Below, piece by piece: positions 27,687 to 35,092 of a stretch of DNA of 64,000 nt. Numbering within the stretch: the first letter of the stretch is position 1; each line of letters begins with the position of its first letter. Below the pieces are notes generated by a model. The model ran no database searches, was not told where the DNA came from, and saw nothing but the letters and a program-made list of their open reading frames with translations. The DNA is from Microbacterium cremeum (GTDB lineage: Bacteria > Actinomycetota > Actinomycetes > Actinomycetales > Microbacteriaceae), in assembly GCF_015277855.1 (NCBI RefSeq), contig NZ_CP063812.1, positions 3,720,001 to 3,784,000 of the forward strand, written 5' to 3'. The translations under genes were made by a program, and so were the position numbers.

Positions 27687-28901
27687 CTATCCGAACCGGC
27701 CGTTGACGTAGTCGTAGGTGCGGGGGTCGATCGGGTCGGAGAACATCGCGTCGGTGTCGCCGTGCTCGACGATCGCACCCGGCGTGCCGTGCGAGGCGAG
27801 GAAGAACGCGCACTGCTGCGACACCCGCTGGGCCTGCTGCATGTTGTGCGTGACGATGACGATCGTGACGTCGTGCACGAGCTCGAGCATGGTCTCTTCG
27901 ATGACGCGCGTGGAGGTCGGGTCGAGCGCCGAGCACGGCTCATCCATGAGGAGCACCCGCGGGCGGATCGCGAGCGACCGTGCGATGCACAGGCGCTGCT
28001 GCTGACCGCCTGACAGACCCGAGCCGGGCGCGCGCAGACGGTCCTTGACCTCTTTCCACAGGCCCGCCTTCGTCAGGCACGACTCGACGAGCTCGTCCTT
28101 CTCCGACCTCGAGGCTCGCGCGCCGGTGAGCTTGAGGCCGGCGACGACGTTGTCGTAGATCGACATCGCCGGGAACGGGTTGGGCTTCTGGAACACCATG
28201 CCGATGTGCTTGCGCGCGTCCACGAGCTTGCGGGAAGGGTCGTAGATGTCCTCGCCGTCGAGCAGGACCTCTCCTGCGAGGGATGCCGAGGGCACCAGCT
28301 CGTGCATGCGGTTGAGGATTCGCAGGAAGGTGGACTTGCCGCACCCCGACGGACCGATGAGCGACGTGATGACACCGGCCGGCATGGTCAGCGAGACCCG
28401 GTCGAGCACCTGGTGGTCACCGAACCATGCCGAGACGTTCCGACCCTCGAGGGTCGCGAGCGACGACGGCGCGGTGGGACGCCCGTTCGGGGACCACGAC
28501 AGCGACTCGGGGTCGCCGTCCTCGGCCACGAGCGCCTCGGCACGCTCGCGCGCGTGCGGGGCGGTGGTGCTGACCGGTGCCACGGGGATGAACTCGGTGA
28601 CGTCGGACGTCGTCGTGGCCTCGGGCGCGACCATAGCCCGGTCGGCGTCCTCGGGGAGCTGCTCCCCCTCCGGGAGCGGAACGAACACCGTGACGTCGGA
28701 TACCGGCTCCTCGCCGATGATCTCGGCGACCGGCGCCTCGGGGGCCACGGCGGGCTCGGCATCCGTCGGCGGAAGCTCCTCGGCCACGGCGACCGCCGGT
28801 GCGGCGCCGGGCGCGGCATCCGTCGTCGCGGGAGAAAGGGGCCGCGCCGGCTTCTCGGTGCGGGTGAAGGGTCCGAAGATCCTGGTCACAGACTTTGCCA
28901 T
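27687..28901 (-). CDS. pstB: Phosphate ABC transporter ATPase PstB, N-terminally extended
   Basis: 404 residues, against about 255 usual for PstB. The first 145 or so residues are a disordered Ala/Pro/Glu-rich extension (for example [20 protein letters not shown]). The ATPase has Walker [10 protein letters not shown], the PstB-typical [14 protein letters not shown], signature [16 protein letters not shown], Walker [14 protein letters not shown] and switch [14 protein letters not shown]. It powers phosphate import through PstA and PstC. It ends the minus-strand cluster that starts with pstC about 13 kb upstream and follows directly after the sortase-like gene. The role of the extension is unknown; it might dock other components. 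No phoU is seen nearby. Confidence 0.95.
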   Translation of the reverse strand: MAKSVTRIFGPFTRTEKPARPLSPATTDAAPGAAPAVAVAEELPPTDAEPAVAPEAPVAEIIGEEPVSDVTVFVPLPEGEQLPEDADRAMVAPEATTTSDVTEFIPVAPVSTTAPHARERAEALVAEDGDPESLSWSPNGRPTAPSSLATLEGRNVSAWFGDHQVLDRVSLTMPAGVITSLIGPSGCGKSTFLRILNRMHELVPSASLAGEVLLDGEDIYDPSRKLVDARKHIGMVFQKPNPFPAMSIYDNVVAGLKLTGARASRSEKDELVESCLTKAGLWKEVKDRLRAPGSGLSGGQQQRLCIARSLAIRPRVLLMDEPCSALDPTSTRVIEETMLELVHDVTIVIVTHNMQQAQRVSQQCAFFLASHGTPGAIVEHGDTDAMFSDPIDPRTYDYVNGRFG

Positions 28902-28945
28902 GGTTGATCCGTTCTGACGTGCGCGGGCCGGGTTCGGGCGCGGCC

Positions 28946-29986
28946 CTACATGAGATTGGGGAGGAGCCGGACGATCTCGCCCGTCACCCACAGGGCCGCG
29001 AGAAGGGTCAGCGGCACGAAGACGATCCAGGTGCGGCGCGTCCCGACGCTGCGGTACGCCCACACGGCGGCCGCCTCGATCACGACGAGGAACTGCAGCG
29101 CGAAGACGAGCGCCCACGCCATCGAGGTGTCGCCGCTCAGCTCGCGGTGGGCCTCGGGCAGGGTGGCGAAGCGGGTCTCGCGGATGCCGGCGGGCTGGGT
29201 CTCGCTCACCAGTTCCGCGTCGACGCGCGCGACGCCGGAGGGCAGGAACGGGATGCCGCGCGCCGTGGCGAGGATCACGCGGCTCTCGCCCGCCCGCAGG
29301 CGCGGCGGCGAGGGGTCGCCGGCGTAGCGGAGTCCGATCACCTCGAACTCGTGCACGCCCTGGCCCGTGGTGATCGTGAACTCGTCGCCCGGGCCCAGCT
29401 CCTGGATGCGGCCGAAGGGCCCGCCGTAGGCTGCGGCACGCCCAATGATGACGCTCACTCCGGCCTGCCCGGGAAGGCTCGTGTCGCGACGATGTCCCGG
29501 CCCGGCCTGCGTGGCCTCGGAATCGGTTCCCTCGACGATCACCTCGCGGACGCCGAGGCTCGGGATCTCGAGGATCCCCACGGGCGCGCCGTCAGGAAGC
29601 AGGACGTCGTTGTAGTCACCCTCGCTGGCCGGGGCGATGCCCTCCTCGAGCTGGGCGCGGAACGTGTCGCTGAGTTGCTGCTGCGCGACGAGATGACGCA
29701 CATGCCCGACGACCATGACGTTGAGCGCGAGGGCGAGGAGCAGGGCCGACAGCACGATCAGCGCGCCGCGGACGGCCTGCTGCCGCGGCGACAGCGGTAC
29801 GACCGGGGGCTGGGGTTTCGGCATCCGTCGAGGCGGCTTCGGCGGGCCCTGCCCCTTCGGGAGCCGCGGCGGCTTCGGCGGCCAGGGCGGATGAGGTGGT
29901 TGGGCGCCTCGTGGCCTGGGCTGCGACGGCTTCGCCGGGCGAAGCAGCGCCGCGTACCGGGACGCCTTCATGAGCGACGACTTCAC
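28946..29986 (-). CDS. Sortase-fold membrane protein lacking catalytic His and Cys
   Basis: About 346 residues. A Pro/Lys-rich cytoplasmic tail is followed by one span ([20 protein letters not shown]), a sortase-like beta-barrel and two C-terminal spans. The domain aligns with class E/F-type sortases: [15 protein letters not shown] corresponds to the usual GPGHYPGTALPGQ-like strand, [15 protein letters not shown] to the next. Where sortases have AGH, this has IGR, and where they have TLTTC, this has ILATA, so both catalytic His and Cys are missing. It is probably a structural or binding pseudosortase. The GTG start overlaps the upstream stop (GTGA) with GAGGG before it; an ATG lies five codons in. 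It sits between a collagen-like gene and pstB. Confidence 0.75.
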   Translation of the reverse strand: MKSSLMKASRYAALLRPAKPSQPRPRGAQPPHPPWPPKPPRLPKGQGPPKPPRRMPKPQPPVVPLSPRQQAVRGALIVLSALLLALALNVMVVGHVRHLVAQQQLSDTFRAQLEEGIAPASEGDYNDVLLPDGAPVGILEIPSLGVREVIVEGTDSEATQAGPGHRRDTSLPGQAGVSVIIGRAAAYGGPFGRIQELGPGDEFTITTGQGVHEFEVIGLRYAGDPSPPRLRAGESRVILATARGIPFLPSGVARVDAELVSETQPAGIRETRFATLPEAHRELSGDTSMAWALVFALQFLVVIEAAAVWAYRSVGTRRTWIVFVPLTLLAALWVTGEIVRLLPNLM

Positions 29987-30825
29987 GCGCCCGCCCTCGC
30001 GAACGGCAGGACGGCGAGCACGGCCCGGTAGCGCCCGGCACCGAGAGTCCACCACAGCCCTGCCGCGACGACGCCCGCAGCACCGAGGGTCGAGGCGAGG
30101 AACAGCGGCGGCACGAAGAACACCGACTCGCGCGTCGCGGGCGCGACCTTCTGCTCGGCCACGACCGGCGGCGGGGTCACGGTGACGTACCCGCGCAGCA
30201 GGATCGCCTGCCCCAGCCCCTCGACCGTCGTGCTGACCCGGCGCGCCTCGTTCGGCTCGAGCTGCGCGATCGGCACGTCGCCGACCTCGGCGATCGTGAG
30301 GCCGAGCAGGTTCGCGACCCGGAAGGTCGCGGTCGCGTCGAACGCCTCGTCCGACGTGTTGCGCACGATCACCGAGAGCGTCGTGACACCGCCGCCCGGC
30401 TGGAACGACGGCGAGACCGAAGCCCCGAGCCCGCCGATCGCCACGAGCACGCGCGCTCCCGGGAGCGAGGTGTTGCCGGGGTTCCCGCCGTCGCCGGGGT
30501 TCCCCGCGTTGCCGGAGTTGCCCCCATTGCCCGGGTTTCCCGGGTTTCCGGAGTTGCCCGGGTTCCCGGGGCTGCCCGGGTTTCCGGCGTTCCCCCCGGG
30601 ACCGCCGGGACCTGTTCGGGTGGGGGTCGGGACCGGGAAGGGCGGGCCGCCGTCGGTCACGTCGACGCTGATGCCGCCACTGCCGCCGGTCGGTTCGTCG
30701 TCCTCTGCCGCGAGCGCCGGCGTTCCGGCGGCGACCGAGAGGACCAGGGCCGACGACAGCACGGCCAGCGCGGACGCCCGCCGGGCTCCCGCCCACGTCG
30801 TTCGCCGCGGACGTCGCTCAGCCAT
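29983..30825 (-). CDS. Surface protein with collagen-like Gly-X-Y repeats
   Basis: 280 residues. A signal peptide (about 1-40) is followed by an acidic Gly-rich stretch, then about 14 consecutive G-N/S-X type triplets such as GNPGSPGNPGNSGNPG (about residues 78-120), resembling bacterial collagen-like repeats. Next is a small beta domain (about 125-220) with TLSVIVRNTSDEAFDATATF, like NEW3/DUF11-type folds. A C-terminal membrane span and a short basic tail finish it. The start ATG at 30823-30825 overlaps the preceding stop by 8 bp, and the stop overlaps the sortase-like start, so it is fixed within the cluster. It may link the membrane complex to the wall. Triple-helix formation is untested. 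Confidence 0.7.
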   Translation of the reverse strand: MAERRPRRTTWAGARRASALAVLSSALVLSVAAGTPALAAEDDEPTGGSGGISVDVTDGGPPFPVPTPTRTGPGGPGGNAGNPGSPGNPGNSGNPGNPGNGGNSGNAGNPGDGGNPGNTSLPGARVLVAIGGLGASVSPSFQPGGGVTTLSVIVRNTSDEAFDATATFRVANLLGLTIAEVGDVPIAQLEPNEARRVSTTVEGLGQAILLRGYVTVTPPPVVAEQKVAPATRESVFFVPPLFLASTLGAAGVVAAGLWWTLGAGRYRAVLAVLPFARAGA

Positions 30826-31945
30826 CGCCTGCCTGCCGCGAGCCTCCGGCACCGACCAGCTCGGCATCACGCCGCGCCTGCGCGATCGCCTCGTTGCGGG
30901 TGTACTCCATCCAGGCCTCGGCGCGCGCCTCGTCGCGTCGGCGACGCCACCGCAGTCCGAGGAACACGAGCACGCCGACCGCGAACGCGATGACGACCAG
31001 CCACGGCATCGCGAGCAGGAACGTGTCGCGCGAGACCGGCGCGACGGGCAGCTGGCTCGCCGGATCGGTCTCGTCGACGAACGGGCTCAGCCGCAGGTAC
31101 GGGCCGAGATAGCCCCACTGCGCGACGCCGGGCACATCGAACTCGTACGACGCGGAGTTGCCGGGCAGCACCTCCTCGATCGTGCCGGTCGAGGTCGGGG
31201 CGGCCGGGATGCCGAACCAGGTGTTCACGCCCGCGGTCAGGTTCGCGGCGAGCGCGATGTTGCCCGGGTTCTCGACGGTGTAGCGCACGGTCACGGTGCC
31301 GCTGAAGAGATTCCACCAGTCGCCGGAGTACGAGGCATCCAGCCCGCTGATCGAGAGCCGCGGCTGCAGCTGGCCCGACACGCGCGCGTACACGCGGGTC
31401 GCGACGCGCCGATCGAGGTTGACCTGCTCGCCGGGAGTCACCACCGATGCGACGAGGCCGCCGATGTGATCGCCGGGGGTCGCCTCGGGAGGGAGGGCGA
31501 TCGTGAACGGCAGCACGCGACTCTCGCCCGGGGCCAGCGCGAACTGGATGCGGTTCGACCCGTTCTCGAACAGCACCCATGCCCCGATGCCGGTGGGCTG
31601 CTCCGCGGTCGCGAGCAGTGAGAACTCGCCCTCGTCGTCGTTGTACGCGTCCGTGCCGACCACGGTGAAGTCCTGCGTCGCCGTTCCCGTGTTCGCCACG
31701 AGGAAGGCGTCCTGCAGGGTCTGTCCCGGGTCGACGTGGTAGCTGAAGCGCGTGCGCCCGTCCGGGTTGCCGTCGGTGCCGGCAGGTCGTGCCGAGATGC
31801 CGATCGTGTCGTCGGCATGAGCGGGGGCGGCGAACGGCGCCGCGACCGCGGCGAAGACCGCGATCAGCGCAGCGACCAGCGCGGCGCGGGTCCGCGTACG
31901 GGCGCGCGGGAGTTCGGGTGAGATGGCCACGGCATATTTCCGCAC
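30818..31945 (-). CDS. WxLIP/DUF916-like peptidoglycan-binding membrane protein
   Basis: 375 residues. A signal peptide ends near APAHADD. The domain at about 45-165 resembles DUF916 (WxL-interacting protein, peptidoglycan-binding), with RTRFSYHVDPGQTLQDAFLV, ANTGTATQDFTV and PPEATPGDHIGGLVAS, the last being a family hallmark. A second beta domain (about 170-310), a membrane span (about 320-340) and a basic cytoplasmic tail follow. In Firmicutes, such proteins are encoded beside WxL proteins and bind them at the wall; a WxL-like gene lies directly upstream here. The start is a GTG at 31945; another GTG at 31930 has a GGAAA patch and is also plausible. Confidence 0.75.
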   Translation of the reverse strand: MRKYAVAISPELPRARTRTRAALVAALIAVFAAVAAPFAAPAHADDTIGISARPAGTDGNPDGRTRFSYHVDPGQTLQDAFLVANTGTATQDFTVVGTDAYNDDEGEFSLLATAEQPTGIGAWVLFENGSNRIQFALAPGESRVLPFTIALPPEATPGDHIGGLVASVVTPGEQVNLDRRVATRVYARVSGQLQPRLSISGLDASYSGDWWNLFSGTVTVRYTVENPGNIALAANLTAGVNTWFGIPAAPTSTGTIEEVLPGNSASYEFDVPGVAQWGYLGPYLRLSPFVDETDPASQLPVAPVSRDTFLLAMPWLVVIAFAVGVLVFLGLRWRRRRDEARAEAWMEYTRNEAIAQARRDAELVGAGGSRQAGDG

Positions 31946-32036
31946 GGTCGTTCGACGGCGAGGGGTGCGGCGGCTGAACGAGGTGTGAACCGCGCTTTCA
32001 CGACCGGTGATGACGGATGCCGCGGCCGGACGCGAC

Positions 32037-32068
32037 CGTGCGGGAGGCCGCGGACGGCCTCCCGCACG
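32037..32068 (-). terminator. 14-bp hairpin after the WxL-like gene
   Basis: CGTGCGGGAGGCCG and its complement flank a four-base loop, CGGA. It lies about 50 bases past the WxL-like stop and about 90 before the WxLIP-like start. With no U-tract it may act as a partial terminator, letting the abundant surface protein be made in excess over the downstream membrane components. Confidence 0.6.
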
Positions 32069-32116
32069 GGGATGTTCAGTTGTGGGTGCTGCGTCGCGCC
32101 GGTACCGGCGCGGGGT

Positions 32117-33769
32117 TCACTTCGAGGCCAGCGTGAGCGTCAGCGTCGAGGTGTAGGTGCCCTTCTTGGCCTTCGAGGGAGCGGCGAAGGTCAGGTCGGC
32201 ATCGAACTGCGTGCCGGCCTCGAGGGTGGACGACTCCGCCGCGCCCTCGGCGAACAGCGCCGAGTACGTGCCCGAGCCCGCCGACTGGGCCGCGCCGAGC
32301 GAGATGCCCGGGACGGCCGTGCCGACCTGCTTGGGCGCGAGCCCGAGAGCCGACTTCTGGATGACGTCGCCTCCGGCCTCGGCGTTGACGAAGTCCGACA
32401 CCTCGGCGTTCAGGGTCCAGCCCGGGAGCAGGTCGCGGTCGTCGATCACCGTGAACGCGCCGAGGGCGGCCGGAGCGGTCGTCGCGCCGCGGCGCACGGT
32501 GCCGAGGTTGACCGACGTGCGGACGCCCGACAGCTCGAAGCGGTTCGAGGTCGAGACGTCCACCGTGATGTCGGTCTCGCTGACGTTCGGCCCGTTCACG
32601 AGGGTGACGGTGCCCCACGCGACGATCTCGTCGTTGGCGTTGACCAGCGCGATGGTGTGATCGCCGGTGCCGAGCACCGCAGCATCGACGATCGCGTTGC
32701 CGTCGGCATCCGTCGTGACCTGACCGATCGTGGTGGGGTTCGACCAGCCGACGGCGGTGAACGTCTGGTTGGCGTTCGCCGCGCCCGCCGCGATGGTGAC
32801 GACCGTCTCACCCTCGGCCGGGTTCTCGATCGTGACCTGGTTGGGGTCGCCCGCAACCGGCTGCGCGAGCACGAAGCCCGTCGCCGTCGCCCACGCCAGC
32901 ACCGTCTCGGCGGCCGTGTCGGCGATCGCCAGGCGGGTGCCGGCGGCGATCGACGAGGTCACGATGGCGTTGCCCGACGCGTCGAGCACGATGCCGGTGT
33001 GCACCGGCGCGGCCGTGCCCTCGGCGTAGACGTCGACGGTCTTGCCCGCGTTGCCGGCGCCGGCCTGCAGCTCCACGTTGCCGTTGCGCAGCATCGCCGA
33101 GCCGTTCTGGGTGTAGCCGGCGAAGTCCGGAGCCCATGCGGGAGCCTCGGTCTCGAGGACGCTCGGGGTGACCGTGTAGTTGCCCGTGCCCGGCTCGATC
33201 GTGATCTCGCGGTAGACCGCGCCCGCGACCTGCACACCGTTCAGGTTGGTGTACGCGATGCCGTACCAGTAGGTGCCGCCTGCGGCGATGTCGTCTGCGA
33301 TGCCACCGGGGCCGTCGACGAAGGACTCGAGCGTCAGCGCCGGCTGCAGCGTGCCGCCATTCGGACCAGCCGCGGCGTCCACGTGGTACGCGTTCCACGT
33401 GTTGATGCCGCCCATGAGGTCCGTCGAGTTCTTCTTGGCGAGGAATGCGTACACGCCGGTGAACGTCGTCGCGCCCGTCACGGGGCGCGACGCGGCCGCG
33501 TTGATCTCGGCGTCGACGTCCGTGGCGCTGGCCGATCCGATGATCGTTTCGTCCTTGGCGTAGACGCGGGTCCCGTTGCTGTCTGCGGGCTCGCCCGTGT
33601 TTCCGTCGAAGAGGAAGAATCCACCCTTCGAACCCGCCGCAGCGGTTCCGTCGGGCTGCGGGTTGAGCGGGTCGCCGGGGGCGGCATTCGCGGCGCCGGC
33701 GCCGCCGCCGACGAGCGCGAGGGCGAGGGCACCGGCCGCGGCCGCCTGCCACTTCTTGCTGATGGTCAT
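32117..33769 (-). CDS. WxL-like-domain secreted surface protein
   Basis: 550 residues. A signal peptide is followed by repeated beta segments, probably bacterial Ig-like (TTIGQVTTDADGNAIVDAAV). The C-terminal 130 or so residues resemble a WxL domain: VIDDRDLLPGWTLNAEVSDF carries the first WxL motif, and the protein ends KKGTYTSTLTLTLASK, where the second motif is LTL in place of WxL. WxL domains bind peptidoglycan noncovalently. I place the start at MTISKKW (ATG 33767-33769), preceded by AAGGAATCGAA; a longer reading frame upstream overlaps the neighbouring gene and is not supported. It lies between a phosphate-binding-type gene and the WxLIP-like gene, fitting a WxL complex fused to a Pst locus. 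Confidence 0.75.
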   Translation of the reverse strand: MTISKKWQAAAAGALALALVGGGAGAANAAPGDPLNPQPDGTAAAGSKGGFFLFDGNTGEPADSNGTRVYAKDETIIGSASATDVDAEINAAASRPVTGATTFTGVYAFLAKKNSTDLMGGINTWNAYHVDAAAGPNGGTLQPALTLESFVDGPGGIADDIAAGGTYWYGIAYTNLNGVQVAGAVYREITIEPGTGNYTVTPSVLETEAPAWAPDFAGYTQNGSAMLRNGNVELQAGAGNAGKTVDVYAEGTAAPVHTGIVLDASGNAIVTSSIAAGTRLAIADTAAETVLAWATATGFVLAQPVAGDPNQVTIENPAEGETVVTIAAGAANANQTFTAVGWSNPTTIGQVTTDADGNAIVDAAVLGTGDHTIALVNANDEIVAWGTVTLVNGPNVSETDITVDVSTSNRFELSGVRTSVNLGTVRRGATTAPAALGAFTVIDDRDLLPGWTLNAEVSDFVNAEAGGDVIQKSALGLAPKQVGTAVPGISLGAAQSAGSGTYSALFAEGAAESSTLEAGTQFDADLTFAAPSKAKKGTYTSTLTLTLASK

Positions 33770-33810
33770 TTCGATTCCTTCGTTGAGATGTCTCGGGTGA
33801 GGCGAGGAGG

Positions 33811-34896
33811 TCAGGGGCGGAGGTTGGCGCGGGTGGGCACGGTCGTGGACGGCGCGAGGAAGCCGAACTTCTTCTTCACCGCACCGGCCTGGCTCGAGAG
33901 CGAGCCGTGGTTGCCGAGCTTCGGGCCCTGGTTGCTCACGAGATTCGCGAGCTTCGCGTCGAAGGCGGTGTTGCCGGCGGTGATGCGGGCGTTCTCGACC
34001 ACGATGTACGTGTCGCGACCCCAGGTGGTGTCGGAGTAGAACGCGGGGTTGGGTGCCATCGAAGTGCCCGATCCCGTCACGGCGGGCACGCCGGCGATCG
34101 GCGATCCGATCTTGACGCCCGTGCCTCGGCGGTCGATACCGGCACCGGTGTTCTGCGCGACCCACTGGGCGGCCGACATCGCGGTCACGCCGTTGGCCGG
34201 GAACGGGCTGCCGTCGAAGAGCTTCGAGGTGTCGTGCTCCTGCCCGACGACGACGCAGTTGCCGAGGGTCGCGTCGGTGACGCCGATCTTCGACATGAAG
34301 TCGGCGCGCGTGCCAGAGCCGGGCTGCGGGATGACGGGAATCGCGGTCACGCCGCCGATCGTCGTCGCCGTGCACTCGAACATGCTCTTCAGCGCCGCCA
34401 GGCTGATGTTGTCGAAGGCCGCGTTGGCGCCACCCGAGTGGGCGTACGACAGGGCGTCACGACCGAACGGGATGTAGAGGAGCTGGCCGGTCGGGTTCGC
34501 GAGCGAGCCTGCACCCGACGACGAACGGGCGATGTCGACCTGGCCGGTGATGACGGTGCCCTGGTAGGCCGCGCCGTCGACCGAACGGCTGAGCGCCGAG
34601 ACCCCGGAGCCGGAGCCGTTGGGGCGGACGAAGCGGGGGCCGTTGACCTTCGTCTGGATGAGCGCCGAGCCGGTGGCGTCGAACGAGCCCACCGGCGAGT
34701 CGCCGGCTGTCGAGCGCACGGAGCCGCCCGAGATCGTCGTGCCGTTGGCGAGCGCGTTGAGCACGTCCTGCAGGGTGTCGGAGCCGACGACCGCGTAGTT
34801 GGAGACCGGCTCCGCGTTCGCCGCCGGGGCGACCGCGAACAGGGTTGCTGCCAGACCGACAGCGGCACCGGCAGCGATAAACTTCCTCTTGTTCAC
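33811..34896 (-). CDS. PBP-like secreted phosphate-type binding protein
   Basis: 361 residues. The signal peptide ends PAANAEP with no lipobox Cys. The mature part starts VSNYAVVGSDTLQDVLNAL and contains RPNGSGSGVSALSR, DIARSSSGAG and PQPGSGTRADF, the Ser/Gly loops that contact oxyanions in PstS-like proteins. No membrane anchor is visible, so the protein is released or wall-held by partners. AAAGGAAAGCTG-like bases precede the ATG. A shared upstream element at 35036-35076 and tandem hairpins suggest its own promoter, giving a second transcription unit in the cluster (this gene, WxL-like, WxLIP-like and onward). Ligand identity is inferred from family. Confidence 0.8.
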   Translation of the reverse strand: MNKRKFIAAGAAVGLAATLFAVAPAANAEPVSNYAVVGSDTLQDVLNALANGTTISGGSVRSTAGDSPVGSFDATGSALIQTKVNGPRFVRPNGSGSGVSALSRSVDGAAYQGTVITGQVDIARSSSGAGSLANPTGQLLYIPFGRDALSYAHSGGANAAFDNISLAALKSMFECTATTIGGVTAIPVIPQPGSGTRADFMSKIGVTDATLGNCVVVGQEHDTSKLFDGSPFPANGVTAMSAAQWVAQNTGAGIDRRGTGVKIGSPIAGVPAVTGSGTSMAPNPAFYSDTTWGRDTYIVVENARITAGNTAFDAKLANLVSNQGPKLGNHGSLSSQAGAVKKKFGFLAPSTTVPTRANLRP

Positions 34897-34930
34897 AGCT
34901 TTCCTTTTCTGATGAGGGGTGGTGTGACAA

Positions 34931-34985
34931 CCGGTCGCTCTGCGAGCGACCGGCTTGACGGCTCCCTGGCAGGGGAGCCGTCAAG
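34931..34985 (-). terminator. Two tandem hairpins after the 861-aa gene
   Basis: A 9-bp stem (CCGGTCGCT with its complement, 34931-34953) and a 13-bp stem (CTTGACGGCTCCC with its complement, 34954-34985) are back to back. They lie about 110 bases past the large binding-protein stop and 35-90 bases before the next start. They may end the first transcript or form a structured leader for the next one. Confidence 0.6.
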
Positions 34986-35035
34986 TCTGTGGGGGTCCGG
35001 GTGGTTTCCCGCCTTGTCCAGGCTCGGGGCCAGAA

Positions 35036-35076
35036 GTGAACGGACGGGGCTCTCCCGGGTAAGGACCGCTGTCCCG
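35036..35076 (-). promoter_or_regulatory. Shared two-part element upstream of the binding-protein gene
   Basis: On the plus strand GTGAACGG is followed 25 bases from its start by AAGGACCGCTGTCCC. The same words at the same spacing occur upstream of pstC (41795), and a variant occurs upstream of the kinase gene (43715). The GTTCAC reading on the gene strand resembles half of a PHO box, so PhoP control is possible. Confidence 0.5.
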
Positions 35077-35092
35077 GTCCTGTGCGAGAGGA

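Noticed and set aside
28946..29986. Active class E sortase for the LAxTG protein
   Set aside because: The catalytic His and Cys positions are Arg and Ala, so it cannot be the working transpeptidase.
32117..34375. 752-residue start for the WxL-like protein
   Set aside because: The extra N-terminus overlaps the neighbouring binding-protein gene antiphase and is Arg/His-rich; MTISKKW has a good ribosome site and signal peptide.
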